A program made the position numbers and the translations under genes. Source: Betaproteobacteria bacterium RBG_16_58_11 (GTDB lineage Bacteria; Pseudomonadota; Gammaproteobacteria; Burkholderiales; Thiobacteraceae). From it: 12,173 bases of DNA. The DNA is taken from the NCBI GenBank assembly GCA_001770235.1, contig MEQN01000151.1:1-12173 (forward strand), given 5' to 3'. Under the pieces are notes generated by a model, which ran no database searches, was not told the DNA's origin, and saw nothing but the letters and a program-made list of their open reading frames with translations. The stretch's first letter is position 1, and each line of letters starts with the position of its first letter. Shown in pieces: positions 7,174-12,173 of this stretch.

Positions 7174-7448
7174 TAGCTACGTTTCTTGGCTACCTTGGCT
7201 GCGCGCTTCGACAAGCGATTGAGCACCGCCTTGCGTTGCGCATCGCTGAGCCGGTCTTGCTCATCCCACTCCGCGACTTGTTCCGGGCTATACATCTCAA
7301 CCTCCATCACGGTGGCGGGTTTTAGCACGAGTTCGCCATTGCGGTCCTCGATGATGACCGGCTCGCCGCTCTTGATGCCGAACTGTTTACGAATATCGGC
7401 GGGCAAGGTGATTTGTCCACGCGTGGAAACAATCAGGGTCTGGCGCAT
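7173..7448 (-). CDS. AbrB/MazE-type antitoxin
   Basis: This protein neutralises the PIN toxin encoded just downstream and probably represses its own promoter. The N-terminal 45 residues are a SpoVT/AbrB swapped-hairpin DNA-binding domain: TLIVSTRGQITLPADIRKQF, then GIKSGEPVIIEDRNGELVLKP. The C-terminal part is an acidic segment (YSPEQVAEWDEQDRLSD) followed by a basic tail ending KKRS, and is likely to be the toxin-binding arm. I chose ATG 7448 (91 residues) because GGAG stands 8 bases upstream and the domain begins there. The frame is open to ATG 7481, but that codon lies within the candidate -10 element and has no ribosome site. It overlaps the PIN gene by one base. Confidence 0.88.
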   Translation of the reverse strand: MRQTLIVSTRGQITLPADIRKQFGIKSGEPVIIEDRNGELVLKPATVMEVEMYSPEQVAEWDEQDRLSDAQRKAVLNRLSKRAAKVAKKRS

Positions 7449-7476
7449 GATGGGTACTCCGATAAAATCAGATTTC

Positions 7477-7485
7477 ATCATAGCA
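7477..7485 (-). promoter_or_regulatory. Extended -10 of the AbrB-PIN(-ampG) promoter
   Basis: On the minus strand the sequence reads TGCTATGAT, a good extended -10 element. Transcription would begin near 7470, leaving a leader of about 20 bases with the GGAG site before ATG 7448. No strong -35 is found at 17 bases, which fits an extended -10 promoter. Confidence 0.45.
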
Positions 7486-7498
7486 TGAATATCCGTAT

Positions 7499-7513
7499 TG
7501 CGGAAAATCCGCA
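7499..7513. promoter_or_regulatory. Inverted repeat, candidate operator 1
   Basis: TGCGGA (7499-7504) and TCCGCA (7508-7513) form a perfect inverted repeat with a 3-base centre. It lies just upstream of the candidate -10 of the antitoxin gene, where an AbrB-type autorepressor could bind. It is a prediction from position and symmetry only. Confidence 0.35.
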
Positions 7514-7532
7514 GTTAATGTCAATTAACTGC
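7511..7532. promoter_or_regulatory. Inverted repeat, candidate operator 2
   Basis: GCAGTTAAT (7511-7519) and ATTAACTGC (7524-7532) are perfect 9-bp arms around GTCA. The site adjoins operator candidate 1 and is AT-rich at its centre. On the minus strand it contains a consensus TTGACA, though no good -10 follows at the right distance. It may be an operator for the toxin-antitoxin unit or a binding site for another regulator. The rest of the gap, 7533-7644, shows nothing I can name. Confidence 0.4.
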
Positions 7533-7644
7533 TTCCGGCAGGAGCGGCTACGCGCCAAGGGCAAGGGGGTGGGCTGGTTGGCACTGGAAGCGGCCGTTTA
7601 AATAAGGTTCAGACTCGATTTATTTGACGCCACGCTGCTGATGA

Positions 7645-9360
7645 TTAATGCGCATGCAGCTTGCCATAGGCAGCGAGCAACCGCTGGTGCATGTCGCAAC
7701 CCTCTAGCGCCAGCCCCGGCGCGTGCAGATCAAAGAAGCGCTGCTCACGGTTGAGCAGCGCTTTTGCTTGTTGCAGCGCTTCTGCGCCGTACAGTTGTTG
7801 CAGGGCGTCGCTGTAGGGGGCGGCATCACTCAGATTCAGCAGGCTTTCGATGCACAGATAGACGCGTCGACGCTGTTCATTCAACTGTGCGAAATGACGC
7901 GCCCAGTCGCAGCCTTCGCGGGTGGCGTCTGTGTCGCCGATGGCCAATGCCAGTAGAAGCTTAAGTTCGCCCACGCGCAGGTCTTTCCATAGCGAGCCGG
8001 CATCGGGTGCGAGACCAATGAGTGCAGCGACCGGGCGCTGGTCGGCGAGGCCGAGTTCGTTCAGGGTTTCCAACAGGTCTTTGCATTCGTCGTCGTCGAG
8101 ATCCGACAGGTGCAGGATGGGGGAACGGATGTGGTTACCGACGCTGTTGTTTTCAAATTCCAGATCGTCGATCGGATAGATCTCGGACATGCCGGGCACG
8201 AAGATGCGGCAGGCGTAGACGCCCAGGTGGGTGTAGTCGGCGACGTAGATGTCGCGCCCTTCGGCGTGGATGCGCTCGACCGACCACGCATAGTCTTCCT
8301 CAGTAGTGTTGCTGAAATTCCAATCGCTGAAGGCGAAATCCGGCGTATCGCCGAGGAAATTCCAACTGATGATGCCGCTGGAATCGACGAAGTGAATTTC
8401 CAGATTCTGCGCGTGGGCGATTTCGTCCAGATCGAAGCCCGGTTCCGGGAAGCCGCTCAGCGCATCCAGCGCGCGGCCTTGCAGCAATTCGGTCAATGCG
8501 CGCTCCAGGGCGATTTCAAAGCGCGGGTGTGCGCCGAAGCTGGAAAAGCAACCCTGGTCGTGCGGGTTGAGCAGGGTCACGTTCATCACCGGATATTGCC
8601 CGCCCAGCGAAGCATCTTTGACCAGGATGCCGAAGCCGGCGGCGCGCAGTGCGTTGACCCCCGCTGCGATGCGCGGATAGCGCGCGATCACGTCCGCTGG
8701 CACATCCGGCAGGCACAGGCCTTCGGCAATGATGCGGAACTTTACGTAGCGCTCGAAGATTTCCGACAGCGCCTGGGTGCGCGCTTCGTTGCGCGTGTTG
8801 CCCGCCGACATGCCGTTGCTGACATACAGGTTGCCGATGATGTTGACCGGGAACCACACGCTGGCGCCGTCGCGTTCACGGATGTAGGGCAGCGCGCAAA
8901 TGCCGCGCTCGGCGTTGCCGGAGTTGAGATCGACCAGCGCGCTGGCATCGACTGCGCCTTCCGGGTTGTAGAACTGGTGCAGTTCCGGCGTGAGCAATTC
9001 CTCCGGCCAATGGCCGTCGTCGTCATGCTTGAACCATTGTTCGCGCGGGTAGTGGGTGAATGCGCGATTGGCAATCGCCTCGCCCAGATAATAATGTGTC
9101 CAAAAATAGTTGCAGGAGAGGCGCTCGAAAAACTCGCCCAGCGCGCTGGCCAGTGCGGCCAGCTTGGTGGCGCCCTTGCCGTTGGTGAACATCAGCGGGC
9201 AATCGCGCTCGCTGATATGCACCGACCAGATGCCTTCCACCGGGTTGAGCCAGGTGCGCTCTTCGACGTGGAAGCCCAGGGCGGCAAGCTTGCCTGTCAT
9301 GGCAGCGATGGAGGATTCGAGCGAGGCGTCCTTGCCCGGGATAAAGGTTTCGGTTTGCAT
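7645..9360 (-). CDS. ycaO: YcaO, RimO-associated S12 modification factor
   Basis: The protein closely follows E. coli YcaO along its length: FIPGKDASLESSIA near the N-terminus, FTNGKGATKLAALASALGEF (58-77), RGICALP, NIIGNLYVSNGMSAGNTRNE (173-192), GGQYPV, FGAHPRFEIALERALTELLQ, and YADYTHLGVYACR-like IYVADYTHLGVYACR. YcaO binds ATP and Mg2+; the conserved glutamates are Glu76/Glu79 and Glu200/Glu203. In E. coli it supports methylthiolation of ribosomal protein S12 with RimO. The C-terminal 150 residues are helical as in E. coli, and there is no PxPxP end as in azoline-forming YcaO enzymes. The start at 9360 is used because AGGA lies 5 bases upstream and homology starts at MQTETFIPGKD; the frame extends to 9414 without homology. 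No rimO and no peptide substrate gene is nearby. Confidence 0.93.
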   Translation of the reverse strand: MQTETFIPGKDASLESSIAAMTGKLAALGFHVEERTWLNPVEGIWSVHISERDCPLMFTNGKGATKLAALASALGEFFERLSCNYFWTHYYLGEAIANRAFTHYPREQWFKHDDDGHWPEELLTPELHQFYNPEGAVDASALVDLNSGNAERGICALPYIRERDGASVWFPVNIIGNLYVSNGMSAGNTRNEARTQALSEIFERYVKFRIIAEGLCLPDVPADVIARYPRIAAGVNALRAAGFGILVKDASLGGQYPVMNVTLLNPHDQGCFSSFGAHPRFEIALERALTELLQGRALDALSGFPEPGFDLDEIAHAQNLEIHFVDSSGIISWNFLGDTPDFAFSDWNFSNTTEEDYAWSVERIHAEGRDIYVADYTHLGVYACRIFVPGMSEIYPIDDLEFENNSVGNHIRSPILHLSDLDDDECKDLLETLNELGLADQRPVAALIGLAPDAGSLWKDLRVGELKLLLALAIGDTDATREGCDWARHFAQLNEQRRRVYLCIESLLNLSDAAPYSDALQQLYGAEALQQAKALLNREQRFFDLHAPGLALEGCDMHQRLLAAYGKLHAH

Positions 9361-9416
9361 GGGGTCCTGCCAAGAAGGTGGGGGATTGAGAACAGCGATA
9401 TTTCTAAAGTCCACCC

Positions 9417-9425
9417 ATTATCGCA
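9417..9425 (-). promoter_or_regulatory. Extended -10 candidate for ycaO
   Basis: The minus strand reads TGCGATAAT, an extended -10 with 5/6 match in the hexamer; no good -35 accompanies it. Transcription would start near 9410, downstream of the upstream-most ATG (9414), which supports the ycaO start at 9360. Confidence 0.35.
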
Positions 9426-9555
9426 GAAGCGGCCACCCGAACCCGGTCTGTTCCAAATGTTCTTTGGACAAAAGGCTTTGGGTACCGATGCGCTGGGGTT
9501 TTAGATCACCCGGGCGTAGAATATCGCCATTAAGCAATGGGGCGGAGGCAAATTC

Positions 9556-9765
9556 ATGAACTTCACTATCGTGCATGAACAAGAAGAGGACGGACGTTGG
9601 CTAGCAGAGGTGCCAGAGTTGCCAGGTGTATTGGCATATGGTGCTAACGCTCAAGAAGCTATGTCCAAAGCTGAAGCCCTCGCGCTTCGCGTTATCGCCG
9701 AGCGCCTTGAGCATGGCGAAAGCCAAGCGATCGCAATCAATATTTCTATCCCTGTTGCCGCATGA
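9556..9765 (+). CDS. hicB: HicB-family antitoxin
   Basis: This 69-residue HicB-type antitoxin has the partial RNase H-like fold: MNFTIVHEQEEDGRWLAEVP, then ELPGVLAYGANAQEAMSKAE and a helix LALRVIAERLEHGE. It would bind and block HicA. It is the short form of HicB without a C-terminal DNA-binding domain, so operator binding, if any, needs other residues. GGAGG at 9544-9548 stands 7 bases before the ATG, a strong ribosome site. The stop overlaps the start of the hicA frame (ATGA). TAGAAT at 9517-9522 is a possible -10, without a good -35. A TCCAAA/TTTGGA inverted repeat (9452-9457, 9463-9468) lies further upstream. The frame is intact although its toxin gene is broken. Confidence 0.9.
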   Translation: MNFTIVHEQEEDGRWLAEVPELPGVLAYGANAQEAMSKAEALALRVIAERLEHGESQAIAINISIPVAA

Positions 9766-9974
9766 GTCAATGGCCCTCGGCCAAGGCAAAGCGAGTTCTC
9801 TCCGCCTTGTTCCAACTCGGCTAGGAAATTAAACGCCAGTCTGGTTCTCACAGAACGCTTAGCCGTCCTGGATTCCCCGATTATGTGTTTGCCTTTCATG
9901 ATGGTGAAGAGATTGGCCCCAAGATGTTGGCTCGCATCGCAAAACATACGGGGCTATCTCCTCGCGACTTATAG
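9762..9974 (+). pseudogene. hicA: hicA toxin gene with in-frame amber codon
   Basis: Reading from the ATG at 9762, which overlaps the hicB stop by ATGA, gives a HicA-like protein of 70 codons: MSQWPSAKAKRVLSALFQLG, a TAG at codon 21 (9822-9824), then EIKRQSGSHRTLSRPGF and on to LARIAKHTGLSPRDL and a normal TAG at 9972-9974. In HicA relatives the interrupted position is normally Trp (LGW-IKRQSGSH), so a single TGG to TAG change explains the break. The catalytic His30 in SGSH is downstream of the stop, so the 20-residue product should be inactive. Everything else is in frame and well conserved, pointing to a recent loss, amber suppression or a sequencing error. HicA is a small double-stranded-RNA-binding-fold mRNA interferase. 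Confidence 0.9.
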
Positions 9975-9989
9975 CTCGGCCACTAAAAA

Positions 9990-10895
9990 ATGGTGAATTC
10001 ACTGTCCAAGGATGCGGTTGGAATTGGAATCCACGGTCGATGCAAATTCTCTGTTTTTGTTTCACTCTTGCTCACCGCATCACTGGCCTTGCCAGTAGAA
10101 GCGCAGATGGGCGGCTTTGGCCGCAGGGGAAGCGGCGGCGAACGGCCCGCCGGCATGAAACAAGCCGAAACGCCGTCAGGCAACTCGACGCTTTCGTCCG
10201 ATGGCGTTGAACGGCGGGACGGCAAGATCACTGAAACTGGCCTGGCCCCCGCGTTCCCCGCCGGATTCGATTGCGCGCCGATTGCATCGCCTTTTGCCTC
10301 GCCCACCCGTTTTGACGGCAGCATGCGGCGCGGCGACCGTCATGGCGGATTGCACGGCGGTATCGATCTGAGTTTGCAGGAAGGCGCCGCGCTGCTTGCT
10401 GTTGCATCCGGCGAGGTGATTGCCCGCGGCGAAGGCGGTCAATTGGAAGGCATTTTCCTCTGGCTGCGGCACGCGCCTGCCGATACCGGCCTGGCGTTCT
10501 GGGTATTCACCAAATATCAGCATCTTTCCACCCTGCCTGGCCTGAGGGAGGGTGATCGCGTGCAGGCGGGGCAGGTCGTCGCGTTCTCGGGCAGCACCGG
10601 CACGGCCGGCGGCTACTTCGGCGCGGCGGGCTATCCGCACTTGCATCTCTCCACTTTCTACGGACCGAGCGCGGAATTCACCAGGAAGGGAATCTATGGC
10701 TCCCAGGTGCAGGGCCAAGGAGCGGTGCTCGATGATCCCTTGATTCTCTATCTTCGGAGGGTGAACGATTTGGATCAGGTCCGCGCTTTGCCGGATGAAG
10801 GCAAGAAGGCCGGTATTGCCGTGGCGGGCGAGGATGGCGCCGTTTATCCCGCTGGCAGTAAAGCTGTTTGGCCGGTTCGCTGCAAACGAAAATAA
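9990..10895 (+). CDS. Secreted M23 (LytM-type) peptidase
   Basis: This 301-residue protein is a predicted periplasmic or exported metallopeptidase of family M23, probably acting on peptidoglycan cross-links or regulating amidases. An N-terminal signal peptide runs to about residue 38 (basic IHGRCKF, hydrophobic SVFVSLLLTASLAL, cleavage after VEA). A Gly/Arg-rich low-complexity linker follows (MGGFGRRGSGGERPAG). The LytM domain holds a complete active site: His122 and Asp126 in HGGID, His178 in KYQHLS, and His217/His219 in PHLHLS. The ATG at 9990 has no clear Shine-Dalgarno and leaves a long n-region, but I see no better start. It begins 15 bases after the broken hicA and so may be read from the hicBA promoter. 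It converges with the methyltransferase gene, 16 bases apart. Confidence 0.88.
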   Translation: MVNSLSKDAVGIGIHGRCKFSVFVSLLLTASLALPVEAQMGGFGRRGSGGERPAGMKQAETPSGNSTLSSDGVERRDGKITETGLAPAFPAGFDCAPIASPFASPTRFDGSMRRGDRHGGLHGGIDLSLQEGAALLAVASGEVIARGEGGQLEGIFLWLRHAPADTGLAFWVFTKYQHLSTLPGLREGDRVQAGQVVAFSGSTGTAGGYFGAAGYPHLHLSTFYGPSAEFTRKGIYGSQVQGQGAVLDDPLILYLRRVNDLDQVRALPDEGKKAGIAVAGEDGAVYPAGSKAVWPVRCKRK

Positions 10896-10901
10896 ACCGG
10901 C
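10871..10901. terminator. Stem-loop between convergent genes
   Basis: GCCGGTT (10871-10877) pairs with AACCGGC (10895-10901) around a 17-base loop, spanning the stop of the M23 gene and ending 10 bases before the stop of the methyltransferase gene. An alternative fold uses CGAA inside the loop to lengthen the stem with a bulge. Position suits a bidirectional terminator, but no T-run follows on either strand. Confidence 0.3.
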
Positions 10902-10911
10902 TGTCTTGGAC

Positions 10912-12051
10912 CTATCCCCGATTCGACCCCGCCACCATTTCAAACAGATACAAGCGGCACTCAATCGGGCCGTTGAACAGCGGAATCTTGCGCGAGGGCT
11001 TGAGCCGCATCAGCTTGGGTAGCCGCGTGTCGGCGGTGAGGATGCCGACTTTCCAACCGGCAAAGCGTTGCTTCAACACGCTGCCCAGTTTGGGATACAG
11101 CTCGGCCAATTCATCCGCCTCGCCGATGCGTTCGCCGTAGGGCGGGTTCATCACCAGCACGCCGCTGGTCGCGGGCGCGGTGATGTCGAGGATGTCTTGC
11201 TCGACTACCGTCGCCACCTTACTCAAACCGGCGTTCTCCAGGTTTTTGTTGGCATCGATCACCGCCCACTTATCGATATCGCTGCCGTAGATAGGCAGAG
11301 GCGTCGCGGGTAAAACTTGGTCTGCTGCTTCGGCGCGCATTTGCTCCCACACGCTGCGCTCGAAATTCTTCAGGCGTTCGAAGCCGAACGGTCGATTGAT
11401 GCCGGGCGGGATGTGCAACGCCATCAGCGCTGCTTCCAAGACGAAAGTGCCGCTGCCGCACATGGGATCGAGCAGCGGCATGCCCGGCTCCCAGCCGCTG
11501 AGTTTGAGAATGCCAGCGGCGAGATTCTCGCGCAGCGGCGCTTCGCCAGTGAATTGCCGGTAGCCGCGCTTGAACAGCGTTTCACCCGAGGTGTCGAGGT
11601 AGAGCGTGAATTGCTGTGCGTCGAAATAGGCGTGGATGCGCACATCCGGCAGCTTCGTATCGACGCTGGGGCGAATGCCGGTGAGATCGCGAAAGTGATC
11701 GCACGCGGCATCTTTGATGCGCAAAGTGATGAACTCCAAGCTCTTCAACTGGCAGCGCTGCGCGGTGACTTTGACCGCGATCGTGTCGTGCGGCGTGAAC
11801 CAATCTTCCCACGGCAGGCTGCGCGCACGCTGGTACACATCCTCTTCGATGCGATAAGGTGCGCTGTCGATCTGCCACAGCACACGGCTGGCGACACGAC
11901 TTTCCAGATTGACGCGATAGCACAGCGCCATGGAGCCGGTGAAACTCGCGCCGCCATCGGTGGCTTTGGCATGCGTTGCGCCGAGTGCCACAAGCTCTTG
12001 CGCCAGCACAGCTTCTAGCCCGCGCGGGCATGTGGCGAAAAATTGATTCAT
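10912..12051 (-). CDS. rlmL: RlmL-like THUMP class I rRNA methyltransferase
   Basis: This 379-residue SAM-dependent enzyme probably makes N2-methylguanine in 23S rRNA (G2445 in E. coli numbering). It has an N-terminal ferredoxin-like region starting FFATCPRGLEAVLAQEL, a THUMP RNA-binding domain (about 43-153), and a Rossmann methyltransferase domain with motif I LLDPMCGSGTF (193-203), an acidic SAM loop YGSDIDKWAV, and the catalytic motif NPPYGER (302-308). It matches the RlmL half of the 702-residue E. coli RlmKL fusion; the RlmK half is absent here, as in many bacteria. The start at 12051 has AGGA 6 bases upstream. The gene lies downstream of the HemJ/CopD-like gene on the same strand, 55 bases away, perhaps as an operon. 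The exact target base is inferred. Confidence 0.9.
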   Translation of the reverse strand: MNQFFATCPRGLEAVLAQELVALGATHAKATDGGASFTGSMALCYRVNLESRVASRVLWQIDSAPYRIEEDVYQRARSLPWEDWFTPHDTIAVKVTAQRCQLKSLEFITLRIKDAACDHFRDLTGIRPSVDTKLPDVRIHAYFDAQQFTLYLDTSGETLFKRGYRQFTGEAPLRENLAAGILKLSGWEPGMPLLDPMCGSGTFVLEAALMALHIPPGINRPFGFERLKNFERSVWEQMRAEAADQVLPATPLPIYGSDIDKWAVIDANKNLENAGLSKVATVVEQDILDITAPATSGVLVMNPPYGERIGEADELAELYPKLGSVLKQRFAGWKVGILTADTRLPKLMRLKPSRKIPLFNGPIECRLYLFEMVAGSNRG

Positions 12052-12077
12052 GATTATTCCTATTGAGGGTGGAACTT

Positions 12078-12095
12078 GCCGGCAGGGAGGCCGGC
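12078..12095. repeat. GC-rich REP-like hairpin
   Basis: GCCGGC (12078-12083) and GCCGGC (12090-12095) pair around AGGGAG. With its flank the minus strand reads GTAGCGCCGGCCTCCCTGCC, a pattern I recall as a common dispersed intergenic element in environmental bacteria. It sits between the HemJ/CopD-like stop and the rlmL-like start. No T-run follows it in the direction of the genes, so an intrinsic terminator is unlikely. Confidence 0.55.
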
Positions 12096-12106
12096 GCTAC
12101 AATTTT

Positions 12107-12173
12107 TTAAAAGGGTTTGACGACGACCAGGATGACGACGGCGAACAAGATCAGCACCGGCAGTTCATTGAAC
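12107..12173 (-). CDS. C-terminal fragment of a HemJ/CopD-family membrane protein (partial)
   Basis: The last 21 codons of a gene enter from the right edge on the minus strand, ending FNELPVLILFAVVILVVVKPF and a TAA stop at 12107-12109. This is a terminal membrane helix with the NE-P...VVVKPF ending typical of HemJ-like protoporphyrinogen oxidases, often labelled CopD family. HemJ oxidises protoporphyrinogen IX in the inner membrane during haem synthesis. Only the tail is visible, so function rests on the motif alone. The fragment is too short for conventional ORF calling but the codons and stop are clean. Confidence 0.7.
   Translation of the reverse strand, partial: FNELPVLILFAVVILVVVKPF

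Noticed and set aside
7413..7601. A 62-codon plus-strand frame upstream of the antitoxin gene
   Set aside because: It runs antisense through the antitoxin start and the operator-like repeats and has no motif or ribosome site that I can see.
7645..9360. YcaO as part of a peptide-modifying (azoline or thioamide) cluster
   Set aside because: The protein is of the E. coli YcaO type without a PxPxP end, and no precursor peptide, dehydrogenase or E1-like partner gene is next to it.
9361..9414. N-terminal extension of YcaO by 18 residues
   Set aside because: Homology to E. coli YcaO starts at MQTETFIPGKD, which has its own AGGA site; the extension has no ribosome site and would lie at or before the predicted transcription start.
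8110..9504. A 464-codon open frame on the plus strand opposite ycaO
   Set aside because: It is the mirror of a well-conserved gene; composition (many Arg, His, Gln, Ala) is typical of an antisense shadow in GC-rich DNA, and it has no domain motif.

Overview
This window looks like chromosomal DNA of a betaproteobacterium, possibly Nitrosomonadales-like. The clues are a short DUF3567-type protein (a family I know mainly from Betaproteobacteria), the overlapping metX-metW pair, an AmpG-type permease, an E. coli-type YcaO, an RlmL-type rRNA methyltransferase and the tail of a HemJ/CopD-family membrane protein. Coding density is high. No rRNA, tRNA, transposase, integrase or CRISPR array is visible, and no stretch over 300 bases lacks a gene.

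Layout. (1) 40-2669: a TPR protein (-) diverges from a DUF3567-like protein (+). These are followed by an unrecognised protein with a basic tail (+), which converges with a Lon-like AAA+ ATPase that has no protease domain (-). (2) 2742-4535: a TATAAT box, then metX and metW with an ATGA overlap, for methionine biosynthesis. (3) 4546-5396: two near-identical long palindromes (perfect 31-bp and 28-bp arms) bracket a TauE/SafE-like membrane protein gene (-). (4) 5397-7532 (-): an AbrB-type antitoxin and a PIN-domain toxin lead directly into ampG with only 4 bases between the genes, behind a likely promoter and two inverted repeats. (5) 7645-9360 (-): ycaO. (6) 9556-9974 (+): a HicB antitoxin gene overlapping a hicA toxin gene that is broken by one in-frame amber codon at the place of a tryptophan. 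(7) 9990-10895 (+): a secreted M23 peptidase. (8) 10912-12173 (-): an RlmL-like methyltransferase, preceded across a GC-rich hairpin by the end of a HemJ/CopD-like gene cut by the window edge.

Most genes are ordinary housekeeping: methionine synthesis, cell-wall recycling and remodelling, and ribosome modification. The accessory signal is confined to two toxin-antitoxin loci, one apparently intact and tied to ampG and one decaying, and to the dispersed palindromic elements. I see no convincing undescribed multi-gene system. The items most worth checking are the hicA nonsense codon, the twin palindromes around the TauE-like gene, the AbrB-PIN-AmpG coupling and the protease-less Lon-like ATPase.
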